DNA of 22,159 bases from Burkholderiales bacterium (GCA_025352345.1 JANXTP010000188.1:1-22159), one strand, 5' to 3'; positions 6,596 through 14,934 are shown, numbered from the stretch's first letter. Notes: generated by a model not told the origin, from the sequence alone. Program-made: numbers and translations.

Positions 6596-7513
6596 GTGAG
6601 GGCTGCCAGCGCCGGTGCTCGCGCTGTGCCCCGGCTCGTCGGGGTCTTGTGGTGGCTGATGGCATGGTTGTGGCTCGGTGTTTCCGCGCACGCACAGGAC
6701 GTGCTGCCGGTGCCACCGCTCACCGCGCCGGTGATCGACCAGACGGCCACGCTCGATGAAGCACAGCGGGCGGCCTTGATCGCCAAGCTGGCCGCGATCG
6801 AGCAGCAGACCGGCAGCCAGATCGTCGTGCTGATGGTGCCGAGCACGCTGCCCGAAGACATCGCCGCCTACAGCCAGCGCGTGGGCGACACGTGGAAGAT
6901 CGGCCGACGCGACGTTGGCGACGGGCTGCTGATCGTCGTTGCAAAGAACGACCGCCGCGTGCGCATCGAAGTGGCGAAAACGCTGGAGGGCGCAGTGCCC
7001 GACCTGGCGGCAAAACGGATCATCGACGCGCAGATCACACCAGCCTTTCGCGCTGGTGATTACGCCGGCGGCTTGAGCGCGGCCGTCGATCAGCTGGCCG
7101 CGCGCATCCGTGGCGAGGCGCTGCCTGCGCCGAATCGCCCGGACGCACAGCAGCGCGGCCACAGCAATGGACCGTCGCTGGAATCGCTGGCCATCTTCCT
7201 GTTCGTCGCCGTGCCGATCGCCGGTGCGCTGTTCACCCGGATGATGGGCCGCAAGCTCGGCTCGCTGGCCACCGGCGGCATCGCCGGGGGCATTGGCTGG
7301 TGGCTGACCGCGAGTGCGCTGCTGGCCGGTGTGGCCGGACTGATCGCAGTCGTGCTGGTCGGCGTGTTCGGCGTGGGCTCTGCACGGCGTGGCGGCGGAT
7401 CGGACGGCATGCCCCCGATCATCTGGGGCGGTGGCGGCGGTGGCGGCGGCGGTGGATTCAGCTCAGGAGGGGGTGGAGATTTCGGCGGCGGCGGCTCCTC
7501 CGGAGGATGGTGA
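6596..7513 (+). CDS. TPM-domain membrane protein with glycine-rich tail (YgcG family)
   Basis: A 305-residue envelope protein. Residues 1-33 look like a Sec signal peptide (hydrophobic VLWWLMAWLWLGV, cleavage after AHA). A TPM domain (about 45-165) follows, starting VIDQTATLDEAQRAALIAKL and including GSQIVVLMVPST, GDGLLIVVAKNDRRVRIEVAKTLEG and AFRAGDYAGGL. Then come two hydrophobic segments (about 199-217 and 229-262) and a tail with ten consecutive glycines, ending in the GGGGSSGGW-type motif of YgcG proteins. TPM domains have been linked to phosphatase activity and photosystem repair in plants; the bacterial role is unclear. The GTG start directly follows the lemA TAA. The last codons hold the ribosome site of the next gene (GGAGG, 7502-7506). 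Confidence 0.9.
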   Translation: MRAASAGARAVPRLVGVLWWLMAWLWLGVSAHAQDVLPVPPLTAPVIDQTATLDEAQRAALIAKLAAIEQQTGSQIVVLMVPSTLPEDIAAYSQRVGDTWKIGRRDVGDGLLIVVAKNDRRVRIEVAKTLEGAVPDLAAKRIIDAQITPAFRAGDYAGGLSAAVDQLAARIRGEALPAPNRPDAQQRGHSNGPSLESLAIFLFVAVPIAGALFTRMMGRKLGSLATGGIAGGIGWWLTASALLAGVAGLIAVVLVGVFGVGSARRGGGSDGMPPIIWGGGGGGGGGGFSSGGGGDFGGGGSSGGW

Positions 7514-7515
7514 CC

Positions 7516-8022
7516 ATGAACGCGCTGATCCGCATCCTGAAACACCGCTGGCTGGACGAGACCGACGCCCGCCGCGTGCTCGGCGCTGACGCGTTGCGCC
7601 GCATCGAAGAGCGCGTGTCCGCCAGCGAACGCAGCCACACCGGCGAATTGCGGGTGTGCGTCGAAGCAGGCTTGCCGCTGAGTTATTTGTGGCGTGGCGC
7701 GAGTGCGCGCGAGCGGGCGATCTCGATGTTCGGCAAGCTGCGCGTGTGGGACACCGAGCACAACAACGGCGTGCTGATCTACCTGCTGCTGGCCGAGCGA
7801 CGCATCGAGATCGTGGCCGATCGCGGCATCACGCAGCGGGTGCCGGAGCGCACCTGGCAGGACATCTCCGACGCCATGGGTGCGGCTTTCAAAGTCGGTG
7901 ACTATGCACGCGGCCTGCTCGATGCGGTCGACCAGGTCGGTGCGCTGCTAGCGCAGCATTTCCCGGCCAATGGCTCGCAGGTGAACCCGAACGAGCTGCC
8001 GGACCGCCCCGACGTGCGCTGA
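7516..8022 (+). CDS. Small TPM-domain protein
   Basis: A 168-residue protein with a single TPM domain (about 30-155): SHTGELRVCVEAGLPL, TEHNNGVLIYLLLAERRIEI, ADRGITQRVPERTWQDI and GDYARGLLDAVDQVGALL. It has no signal peptide and no clear membrane segment, so it is probably cytoplasmic, unlike the preceding paralogue. The ATG at 7516 lies 2 bases after the previous stop, with GGAGG 9 bases upstream inside the previous gene; the earlier in-frame ATG at 7507 would abut that site. The gene ends the lemA cassette. The ATP synthase operon comes towards it from the other side, with a terminator between them. Confidence 0.9.
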   Translation: MNALIRILKHRWLDETDARRVLGADALRRIEERVSASERSHTGELRVCVEAGLPLSYLWRGASARERAISMFGKLRVWDTEHNNGVLIYLLLAERRIEIVADRGITQRVPERTWQDISDAMGAAFKVGDYARGLLDAVDQVGALLAQHFPANGSQVNPNELPDRPDVR

Positions 8023-8045
8023 CATCCCCACCTCCGCCGCGGGCA

Positions 8046-8072
8046 TGAAAAAACCCGCCACCAGGGCGGGTT
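8046..8072 (-). terminator. Rho-independent terminator of the atp operon
   Basis: On the - strand an 8-bp stem, AACCCGCC pairing with GGCGGGTT (8072-8052), has a 5-base loop and runs into six T residues (8053-8048). It begins about 25 bases after the atpC stop. On the + strand only two T residues follow, so it should act mainly on the atp transcript. Confidence 0.88.
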
Positions 8073-8096
8073 GCAGTCAGCGGGACATCGCTGTCG

Positions 8097-8513
8097 TCAC
8101 TTCTTGCGGAACTTGCGCAGCGCCGCGATCTGCGCGGCCATCGTGGCGAACTCGCCTTGCGCTTTCGCGAAGTCGATGTCGCTCTTGGCGTTCTTCATCG
8201 CTTCTTCGGCGCGCTGCTTGGCTTCCGTGGCCTTGGCCTCGTCGAGGTCCTTGCCGCGGATGGCGGTGTCGGCCAGCACGGTGACCGTGCCCGGCTGCAC
8301 CTCGAGAATGCCGCCGGCGACGAACACGAACTCTTCCGCGTCGTTGTCAGCACGGACGATGCGCACTGCCCCCGGCTTGATGCGGGTGATCAGCGGCGTG
8401 TGCCGGGGATAGATGCCCAGCTCGCCCTCTTCACCCGGCAAGGCCACGAACTTGGCCTCGCCGGAGAAGATCATCTCTTCGGCGGATACGACGTCTACGC
8501 GGAGTGTGGCCAT
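8097..8513 (-). CDS. atpC: ATP synthase epsilon subunit
   Basis: The F1 epsilon subunit of the central stalk, which couples rotation and inhibits ATP hydrolysis. It has 138 residues. The N-terminal beta-sandwich contains ATLRVDVVSAEEMIFSGEA, LPGEEGELGIYPRHTPLIT and FVFVAGGILEVQPGTVTVLAD; a helical hairpin from about residue 88 (DEAKATEAKQRAEEAM) ends in ALRKFRKK. I choose ATG at 8513, with AAGGA 9 bases before it; the upstream in-frame TTG at 8522 would add three residues but lies too close to that site. It is the last gene of the operon, 12 bases after the atpD stop. Confidence 0.97.
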   Translation of the reverse strand: MATLRVDVVSAEEMIFSGEAKFVALPGEEGELGIYPRHTPLITRIKPGAVRIVRADNDAEEFVFVAGGILEVQPGTVTVLADTAIRGKDLDEAKATEAKQRAEEAMKNAKSDIDFAKAQGEFATMAAQIAALRKFRKK

Positions 8514-8525
8514 GGTCGTCAATCC

Positions 8526-9938
8526 TTATTGGATCTTCTTGGCTTTCTCGAAAGCCTCGTCAATCGTGCCGACCATGTAGAAGGCTTGTTCGGGCAGGCT
8601 GTCGCATTCACCGGAGACGATCATCTTGAAGCCACGGATGGTTTCCTTCAGCGTCACGTACTTGCCTGGCGAACCGGTGAAGACTTCGGCCACGTGGAAA
8701 GGCTGGGACAGGAAACGCTGGATCTTGCGGGCACGGGCCACGGCCAGCTTGTCTTCCGGGGCCAGTTCGTCCATGCCCAGGATTGCGATGATGTCGCGCA
8801 GTTCCTTGTAGCGCTGCAGCGTGCCCTGCACCGCGCGAGCGGTGTTGTAGTGGTCTTCGCCGACGACATTCGGATCGAGCTGGCGCGAGGTCGAGTCGAG
8901 CGGGTCCACGGCCGGATAGATACCGAGCGACGCGATGTCACGCGACAGCACGACGGTGGAATCCAGGTGGGCAAAGGTGGTCGCGGGCGACGGGTCGGTC
9001 AAGTCGTCCGCTGGCACGTAAACGGCCTGGATCGATGTGATCGAGCCGACCTTGGTCGAGGTGATGCGCTCTTGCAAGCGGCCCATTTCCTCGGCGAGCG
9101 TCGGCTGGTAGCCCACGGCCGAAGGCATGCGGCCCAGCAGAGCCGACACTTCGGTACCGGCCAAGGTGTAGCGGTAGATGTTGTCGACGAAGAACAGCAC
9201 GTCCTTGCCTTCGTCGCGGAACGACTCGGCGATGGTCAGGCCGGTCAGGGCCACGCGCAGGCGGTTGCCCGGCGGCTCGTTCATCTGGCCGTAGACCATG
9301 GCCACTTTCGACTCCGGCAGGTTCTCCAGGTTCACGACGCCCGAATCGGCCATCTCGTGATAAAAGTCGTTGCCCTCGCGGGTGCGCTCACCGACACCGG
9401 CGAACACCGACAGGCCGCTGTGCGCCTTCGCGATGTTGTTGATCAGCTCCATCATGTTCACGGTCTTGCCGACGCCGGCGCCACCGAACAGGCCCACCTT
9501 GCCGCCCTTGGCGAACGGGCACACCAGGTCGATCACCTTGATGCCGGTTTCAAGCAGATCCTGCGACGGGCTCAGCTCATCATAGGCAGGCGGCTTGCGG
9601 TGGATCGATGCGGTCAGTTCCTGACCGACGGGGCCACGCTCATCGATCGGGCGACCCAGCACGTCCATGATGCGGCCCAGCGTCGAGCGGCCCACCGGTA
9701 CGGTGATCGGGTTCCGGGTGTTGACCACCGTCAGGCCGCGGCGCAGGCCGTCGGACGAGCCCAGCGCAATGGTGCGCACCACGCCGTCACCCAACTGCTG
9801 CTGGACTTCGAGGGTCAGGCCCAGGCTGTCGAGCTTCAGCGCGTCGTAAATCTTCGGCATGGCGTTGCGCGGGAATTCCACGTCGACCACCGCGCCGATG
9901 CACTGGACGATCTTGCCTTCTGTAGCCACTGCGGACAT
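8526..9938 (-). CDS. atpD: ATP synthase beta subunit
   Basis: The catalytic F1 subunit, 470 residues. Walker A GGAGVGKT is at 152-159; GERTREGNDFYHEM follows with the catalytic glutamate, then FFVDNIYRYTLAGTEVSALL, MPSAVGYQPTLAEEMG and the C-terminal lobe with the DELAPEDKLAVARARKIQ motif next to the gamma shaft. The start is ATG at 9938, with AAGGA 7 bases upstream and a normal N-terminus (MSAVATEGKIVQCIGAVVDV). The frame stays open 28 codons further upstream, but that extension has no family similarity. An antisense frame of 639 codons covers this gene and atpC and is regarded as a GC-driven shadow. Confidence 0.98.
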   Translation of the reverse strand: MSAVATEGKIVQCIGAVVDVEFPRNAMPKIYDALKLDSLGLTLEVQQQLGDGVVRTIALGSSDGLRRGLTVVNTRNPITVPVGRSTLGRIMDVLGRPIDERGPVGQELTASIHRKPPAYDELSPSQDLLETGIKVIDLVCPFAKGGKVGLFGGAGVGKTVNMMELINNIAKAHSGLSVFAGVGERTREGNDFYHEMADSGVVNLENLPESKVAMVYGQMNEPPGNRLRVALTGLTIAESFRDEGKDVLFFVDNIYRYTLAGTEVSALLGRMPSAVGYQPTLAEEMGRLQERITSTKVGSITSIQAVYVPADDLTDPSPATTFAHLDSTVVLSRDIASLGIYPAVDPLDSTSRQLDPNVVGEDHYNTARAVQGTLQRYKELRDIIAILGMDELAPEDKLAVARARKIQRFLSQPFHVAEVFTGSPGKYVTLKETIRGFKMIVSGECDSLPEQAFYMVGTIDEAFEKAKKIQ

Positions 9939-10018
9939 GTTCGTATCCTTAGAAAAAACGAATTCTGGGGTTCTGGGGTCGTTTGCCGGGGTGTCTGCTT
10001 GGGCGTATTCAGCGCCGA

Positions 10019-10900
10019 TCAAACGGCAGCGGCACCGGCAACGATTTCGGACAGCTCTTTGGTGATCGCCGCCTGACGCGTCTTGTTGTAGACGAGCTTC
10101 AGCTCACCGATCACCGAACCGGCGTTGTCGGTGGCCGACTTCATCGCCACCATGCGCGCCGATTGCTCCGACGCCATGTTCTCGGCTACGGCCTGGTAGA
10201 CCAGCGCTTCGGTGTAACGCAGCAGCAGTTCATCGATCACCGTTTCGGCATCGGGCTCGTACAGGTAGTCCCAACCGTACTTGCCGGCACCTGCAGGCAC
10301 TTCGGCGGCCATGCTCTGAGATGACAAGGGCAGCAGCTGCTGAACCAGCGGCTCCTGCTTCATCGTGTTGATGAAGCCGGTGTAGCAAAGGTAGACCGCG
10401 CTCAACTTGCCTTCGGCATAGGCATCGAACAGCACCTTGACCGGGCCGATCAGCTTGTCCAGGTGCGGCTTGTCACCCAACTGGATGGCATGCGACACGA
10501 CCTTCGCGCCGATGCGGTTCAGGAAACCCAAGCCCTTGTTGCCGATGGCCACCGCTTCGGCCTTCAGGCCCTGAGCTTCGAGTTCCTTCAGCTTCAAGGT
10601 GACGGCCCGCAGCACGTTGGTGTTCATGCCACCGCACAGACCCTTGTCGGTCGTCACCACGACGAAGCCCACCGCCTTGACGCCGGTGTTCTGGATCAGG
10701 AACGGGTGCTTGTACTCGGGCGTGGCCTTGGACAGGTTGGCCGCGAGACTGCGGATCTTCTCGGCGTAAGGCCGAGCGGCACGCATGCGCTCCTGGGCCT
10801 TGCGCATCTTCGAGGCGGCGACCATTTCCATGGCCTTGGTGATCTTCTTGGTGTTCTCGACACTCTTGATCTTGCCGCGTATTTCCTTGCCTGCTGCCAT
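10019..10900 (-). CDS. atpG: ATP synthase gamma subunit
   Basis: The rotating central shaft of F1, 293 residues. The N-terminal helix MAAGKEIRGKIKSVENTKKI continues as TKAMEMVAASKMRKAQERM; VVTTDKGLCGGMN is the conserved central motif, and the C-terminal helix contains ENMASEQSARMVAMKSATDN and ELKLVYNKTRQAAITKEL, which enter the alpha-beta ring. The length matches the family (about 287-290). The purine-rich stretch GTGGGGG before the ATG, which probably serves as ribosome site, is also the edge of the structured repeat that fills the gap to atpA. Confidence 0.98.
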   Translation of the reverse strand: MAAGKEIRGKIKSVENTKKITKAMEMVAASKMRKAQERMRAARPYAEKIRSLAANLSKATPEYKHPFLIQNTGVKAVGFVVVTTDKGLCGGMNTNVLRAVTLKLKELEAQGLKAEAVAIGNKGLGFLNRIGAKVVSHAIQLGDKPHLDKLIGPVKVLFDAYAEGKLSAVYLCYTGFINTMKQEPLVQQLLPLSSQSMAAEVPAGAGKYGWDYLYEPDAETVIDELLLRYTEALVYQAVAENMASEQSARMVAMKSATDNAGSVIGELKLVYNKTRQAAITKELSEIVAGAAAV

Positions 10901-11006
10901 CAGTGTGCCCCCACGTCGCTACGCTCCTGCCCCCCGAGGGGGCGCCTCGCACGTCGGCCGGGAAACCCGTTCGAGGCGAGTTGCTTGATCGGCTGAAGCT
11001 GGTCCA
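10901..11006. repeat. GC-rich REP-like structured element between atpA and atpG
   Basis: This 106-base gap is much longer than the others in the F1 part of the operon and is packed with inverted repeats. GCCCCC (10929-10934) pairs with GGGGGC (10938-10943) around a 3-base loop, and a preceding GCCCCCAC could compete for the same partner. CGCCTCG (10943-10949) pairs with CGAGGCG (10972-10978), enclosing CGGG-AAA-CCCG (10959-10969). From memory, elements with CCCCC-ACG...GCTCC-TGCCCCCCGAGGGGGC character are dispersed in Comamonadaceae-type genomes. The element is transcribed with the operon and could modulate mRNA processing or atpG translation. Confidence 0.55.
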
Positions 11007-12560
11007 TTAGGCGAAAGACTTCTTGAATGCGCCGACCGCGGCGGTCAATTCGGCTTCCGAGTCCTTGTCGAGCGCCTTCGCGTCTTCGATCTTCTTCAGC
11101 AGTCCGGCGTGGCTGGTCTTCAGGAACTGGTGCAGGCCCGATTCGAAGGCCAGGACCTTCTTCACGTCCACATCGTCCATGAAGCCCTTGTTCACCGCGA
11201 ACAGCGTCGCGCCCATCAGCGAGATCGGCAGCGGCGAGTACTGCGCCTGCTTCAGCAGTTCGGTCACGCGGGCACCGCGGTCAAGCTGCTTGCGGGTGGC
11301 TTCATCGAGGTCGGACGCGAACTGAGCGAACGCGGCCAGCTCACGGTACTGCGCCAAGTCGGTACGAATACCACCCGACAGGCTCTTGATGACCTTGGTC
11401 TGTGCGGCACCACCAACGCGCGACACCGAGATACCGGCGTTGATGGCGGGGCGGATGCCGGCGTTGAAGAGCGAGGTTTCCAGGAAGATCTGGCCGTCGG
11501 TGATCGAGATCACGTTGGTGGGCACGAAAGCGGACACGTCACCGGCCTGCGTTTCGATGATCGGCAGCGCAGTGAGCGAGCCCGTCTTGCCCTTGACGGC
11601 GCCTTTGGTGAAGGCTTCGACGTAATCGGCATTCACGCGGGCGGCGCGTTCGAGCAGGCGGCTGTGGAGGTAGAACACGTCGCCGGGATACGCTTCGCGG
11701 CCTGGCGGGCGGCGCAGCAACAGCGACACCTGGCGGTAAGCAACGGCCTGCTTGGACAGATCGTCATAGACGATCAGTGCATCTTCGCCGCGGTCGCGGA
11801 AATACTCGCCCATCGTGCAGCCCGAGTAGGCCGACACATACTGCATCGCGGCCGATTCGGCGGCGGTGGCAGCGACCACGATGGTGTAGTCCATTGCACC
11901 ATTGGCTTCGAGCGAGCGAACCACGTTCTTCACCGACGAGGCCTTCTGGCCGATCGCGACGTAGATGCAGGTCATGTTCTGACCGCGCTGGTTGATGATC
12001 GCGTCGATCGCGACAGCGGTCTTGCCGGTTTGGCGGTCACCGATGATCAGTTCGCGCTGACCACGGCCCACCGGCACCATCGAGTCGATCGACTTCAGGC
12101 CGGTCTGCATTGGCTGGTCCACCGACTTCCGTGCGATGACGCCCGGCGCGATCTTCTCGATCGGCATCGACAGCTGCGCGTTGATCGGGCCCTTGCCGTC
12201 GATCGGCTGGCCGAGCGCATTGACCACGCGGCCCTTGAGTTCCGGGCCGACCGGCACTTCCAGGATGCGGCCCGTGCACTTGACGGTGTCGCCTTCAGCG
12301 ATGTGCTCGTACTCGCCCAGGATCACCGCGCCGACCGAGTCGCGCTCGAGGTTCAGCGCGAGGCCGAAGGTCGACGTGCCGTCAGGCGACGCTGGAAACT
12401 CCAACATCTCGCCCTGCATCACGTCCGACAGGCCGTGCACGCGGCAGATGCCGTCCGCCACCGACACCACGGTGCCCTGGTTGCGGATGTCGGTCGATGC
12501 GCCCAGGCCCTCGATGCGGCTCTTGATGAGTTCGGAAATTTCTGCGGGATTCAGTTGCAT
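11007..12560 (-). CDS. atpA: ATP synthase alpha subunit
   Basis: The regulatory nucleotide-binding F1 subunit, 517 residues (the family is about 510-513). In order: the N-terminal delta-contact helix MQLNPAEISELIKSRI, beta-barrel QGTVVSVADGICRVHGL, Walker A GDRQTGKT at 174-181, YVAIGQKASSV, the Walker B region DALIVYDDLSKQAVAYRQ, RRPPGREAYPGDVFYLHSRL, and the arginine-finger region NAGISVSRVGGAAQ. The ATG at 12560 has AGGAGA about 7 bases upstream. No key residue is missing. Confidence 0.98.
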   Translation of the reverse strand: MQLNPAEISELIKSRIEGLGASTDIRNQGTVVSVADGICRVHGLSDVMQGEMLEFPASPDGTSTFGLALNLERDSVGAVILGEYEHIAEGDTVKCTGRILEVPVGPELKGRVVNALGQPIDGKGPINAQLSMPIEKIAPGVIARKSVDQPMQTGLKSIDSMVPVGRGQRELIIGDRQTGKTAVAIDAIINQRGQNMTCIYVAIGQKASSVKNVVRSLEANGAMDYTIVVAATAAESAAMQYVSAYSGCTMGEYFRDRGEDALIVYDDLSKQAVAYRQVSLLLRRPPGREAYPGDVFYLHSRLLERAARVNADYVEAFTKGAVKGKTGSLTALPIIETQAGDVSAFVPTNVISITDGQIFLETSLFNAGIRPAINAGISVSRVGGAAQTKVIKSLSGGIRTDLAQYRELAAFAQFASDLDEATRKQLDRGARVTELLKQAQYSPLPISLMGATLFAVNKGFMDDVDVKKVLAFESGLHQFLKTSHAGLLKKIEDAKALDKDSEAELTAAVGAFKKSFA

Positions 12561-12649
12561 GAGTTCTCTCCTGTCTGTGCGACCACGCGATCGGCGTGCC
12601 GGGCGTCAGAATGAATGACGTGGATGTTTAGGATCGACAGTCACGGCCC

Positions 12650-13183
12650 TCAGGCCGTCAGCGCCACCCGCATTTGTTCAAGACGTGCCTTCACCGAGGT
12701 GTCCATCACCTCGTCGCCGACGACGACACGGATGCCGCCGATCAGCGCGGGCTCGAGTTGCACCGTGACGTTCAGCTTGCGGGCGAAACGCTTTTCCAGC
12801 GTGGCGACAACGTCGGTGAGCTGTGCCGCATCGATCGGAAACGCACTGAACACCGTCGCATCGGACACACCGGCACCGGCATTCGCCAGCGCATGGAACT
12901 GCGCTGCGATTTCCGGCAACACCGTCAGCCGGCCGTTGTCGATCACGGTGCTGAGAAAGTTCTTGATCGGCGCCGACAGCGGCGTCGCGACAACCGACGC
13001 AATCAGCTCGAACACCTGCTCAGCACTGACCTTCGGACTGGCCGCGAACTGGCGCAACTGGTCGTTGTCGGCGATCGCCGCCAGCGCGTCGATCTGCTGC
13101 GACACCGCTTTCACATCGCCCTGTGCAGCGACGTCGAACAAGGCTTCGGCATAGGGCCGGGCCAGCGTGGCAAGTTCAGCCAT
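12650..13183 (-). CDS. atpH: ATP synthase delta subunit
   Basis: The peripheral-stalk subunit that ties the b subunits to the top of F1; 177 residues, normal for the family. It begins MAELATLARPYAEALFDVA, the typical start of delta, and has the C-terminal motif LNVTVQLEPALIGGIRVVVG followed by DTSVKARLEQMR. The sequence is otherwise variable, as expected for delta. The ATG at 13183 has GGAG 9 bases upstream. It lies between atpF and atpA, the canonical place. The 89-base gap to atpA contains no obvious hairpin. Confidence 0.97.
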   Translation of the reverse strand: MAELATLARPYAEALFDVAAQGDVKAVSQQIDALAAIADNDQLRQFAASPKVSAEQVFELIASVVATPLSAPIKNFLSTVIDNGRLTVLPEIAAQFHALANAGAGVSDATVFSAFPIDAAQLTDVVATLEKRFARKLNVTVQLEPALIGGIRVVVGDEVMDTSVKARLEQMRVALTA

Positions 13184-13215
13184 GGATCAGTGCTCCGACG
13201 AATGACCGCTGGCGA

Positions 13216-13686
13216 TCACAGCTCGACCTTCAGGCGGTTCAACAACTCGGCGTGGACGCCGGCGTTGACTTCACGCTTGAGGATCTGCTCCGCACCCTTG
13301 ACGGCCAGCACCGCGACCTGCTCACGCAGCACCTCGCGCGCCTTGATCGCTTCCTGCTCGGCTTCGGCCTTGGCGGCGGCGACGATCTTGGCGCCCTCGT
13401 CGTTGGCGCGTACCTTGGCTTCTTCGATCATCGACTGCGCCAGACGCTCGGCATCGGCCAGACGTTGAGCGGCATCTGTGCGGGCAGCCGACAGCTGCTC
13501 CTCGACGCGCTTGTTCGCGGTGGTCAACTCCGCCTTGGCCTTGTCGGCAGCCGACAGGCCTTCAGCGATTTTCTGCGCACGTGCGTCGAGCGCAGCGGTG
13601 ATCGGTGGCCAGATGTACTTCATCGTGAATCCGACCAAGATCAGAAACACGATCATCTGAATGATGAATGTCGCGGTGATGCTCAC
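13216..13686 (-). CDS. atpF: ATP synthase b subunit
   Basis: The membrane-anchored peripheral-stalk subunit, 156 residues as in E. coli. A single N-terminal membrane segment (about 5-25, FIIQMIVFLILVGFTMKYIW) is followed by WPPITAALDARAQKIAEGL, the typical b motif, and then a long charged, alanine-rich helix that should form the right-handed coiled coil of the b dimer. The C-terminal part (AVKGAEQILKREVNAGVH) contacts delta. Position and length leave no real doubt. Confidence 0.97.
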   Translation of the reverse strand: MSITATFIIQMIVFLILVGFTMKYIWPPITAALDARAQKIAEGLSAADKAKAELTTANKRVEEQLSAARTDAAQRLADAERLAQSMIEEAKVRANDEGAKIVAAAKAEAEQEAIKAREVLREQVAVLAVKGAEQILKREVNAGVHAELLNRLKVEL

Positions 13687-13754
13687 GTTGAAGCCTCAAG
13701 CAGGGTGGCAGAGTCGGTAGGTCTGAATGCTTCAGACCCGCCGGCGGACGCGAT

Positions 13755-14018
13755 TTACTTCGGCAGGTTCGCGAGCTGGGCCAGGAACGGGTTGGCCGTC
13801 GTGAACCACAGCGCGATACCGGTACCGATGATGAACGACGCGTCGATCAGACCGACCAGCAGGAACATCTTGGTTTGCAACTCGCCCATCAGCTCGGGCT
13901 GACGCGCTGCGGATTCGAGGTACTTGCTGCCCATGACGCCAATGCCGATACAAGCACCCATGGCGCCCAGACCGATGATGAGACCTGCGGCAACCGCGAC
14001 GAGACCGATGAGTTCCAT
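13755..14018 (-). CDS. atpE: ATP synthase c subunit (proteolipid)
   Basis: The subunit of the proton-driven membrane ring, 87 residues. Two membrane helices are seen: the first (about 5-29) carries the glycine motif GLGAMGACIGIGVMG that packs the ring; the second (about 51-74) carries the proton-binding carboxylate D59 in LLVGLIDASFIIG. The polar loop ESAARQPE lies between them. The absence of the usual sodium-ring ligand pattern suggests proton coupling; this is inference. The ATG at 14018 has AGGA 7 bases before it; the longer frame to 14096 overlaps atpB and lacks family similarity. Confidence 0.97.
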   Translation of the reverse strand: MELIGLVAVAAGLIIGLGAMGACIGIGVMGSKYLESAARQPELMGELQTKMFLLVGLIDASFIIGTGIALWFTTANPFLAQLANLPK

Positions 14019-14067
14019 GATGTTTCCTGTAGTGAAAAGAGAACGAGTGAAAAGGGAGTAGCGAGGA

Positions 14068-14907
14068 TCAGTGTGAGTCGTGCGCCTGGCCCACATAGAC
14101 CAGCGTCAACATCATGAACACGAAGGCTTGCAGCGTGATGATCAGGATGTGGAAGATGGCCCAGACGGTGCCCGCGACGATGTGCAGGGCGGCCAGCGCA
14201 AACCCGCCGAGCGACAGCGAGAAGGCGCCGCCCAGCAATGCGATGAGTAAGAAGATCAGCTCACCAGCGTACATGTTGCCGAACAGCCGCATGCCATGCG
14301 ACACGGTCTTGGCAACGAATTCAACCATCTGCATCGCGAAGTTGAACGGGTACAGCGCCCAGTGGTCGCCAAACGGCGCGGCGAACAATTCATGCACCCA
14401 GCCGCCCACACCCTTGATCTTGACGTTGTAGCAAAGGCAGGTGATCAGCACGCCGACCGACAGACCCATGGTGATCGACAGGTCGGCAGTCGGCACCACG
14501 CGCAGGTGGTCGAGGCCGAACACATGCTCACCGACCAGCGGCAACAGATCAACGGGCAGCAAGTCCATCGCGTTGAGCAGGAAGATCCAGACGAACACCG
14601 TCAGCGCCAGCGGCGCGACCAGCTTACGGCTGTTGGCGTTGTGGACGATGCCCTTGGCCTGGCTTTCGACCATCTCGAACAGCAGTTCGACCGCCGCCTG
14701 GAAGCGCCCTGGCACGCCAGCCGTCGCCTTGCTGGCAGCCCGCCACAGCAGGAAGCAGCCCAGCACGCCGAGCAAGGTGGAGAAAGCAATGGAATCGAAA
14801 TTGACAACCGAAAAATCGACCAGGCTCGCTGGCTTGCCGGTCGACAGATGGGTCAGGTGGTGAACGATGTATTCACCAGAGGTGAGCGCGTGACCTTCGG
14901 CTGACAT
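14068..14907 (-). CDS. atpB: ATP synthase a subunit
   Basis: The stationary membrane subunit with the two proton half-channels, 279 residues. Several hydrophobic segments are seen. The functional core HGMRLFGNMYAGELIFLL holds the essential arginine facing the c ring. Also seen are the upstream motif LNAMDLLPVDLLP and the C-terminal helices HIVAGTVWAIFHILIITLQ and FVFMMLTLVYVG with the conserved glutamine. The ATG at 14907 has AGGA 9 bases upstream, and the N-terminus (MSAEGHALTSGEYIVHHL) resembles betaproteobacterial relatives. It follows atpI by 27 bases. Confidence 0.97.
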   Translation of the reverse strand: MSAEGHALTSGEYIVHHLTHLSTGKPASLVDFSVVNFDSIAFSTLLGVLGCFLLWRAASKATAGVPGRFQAAVELLFEMVESQAKGIVHNANSRKLVAPLALTVFVWIFLLNAMDLLPVDLLPLVGEHVFGLDHLRVVPTADLSITMGLSVGVLITCLCYNVKIKGVGGWVHELFAAPFGDHWALYPFNFAMQMVEFVAKTVSHGMRLFGNMYAGELIFLLIALLGGAFSLSLGGFALAALHIVAGTVWAIFHILIITLQAFVFMMLTLVYVGQAHDSH

Positions 14908-14934
14908 GTGGCTGAATCCTGTCTGAACTGCTAC

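Noticed and set aside
8157..10076. A 639-codon open frame on the + strand opposite atpC and atpD
   Set aside because: It is antisense to two unmistakable genes, has the arginine/histidine/valine-rich make-up typical of antisense GC-rich frames, and no ribosome site or family similarity.
11109..12614. A 501-codon open frame opposite atpA
   Set aside because: Antisense shadow of a highly conserved gene; rich in R, H, D, A and V with no domain.
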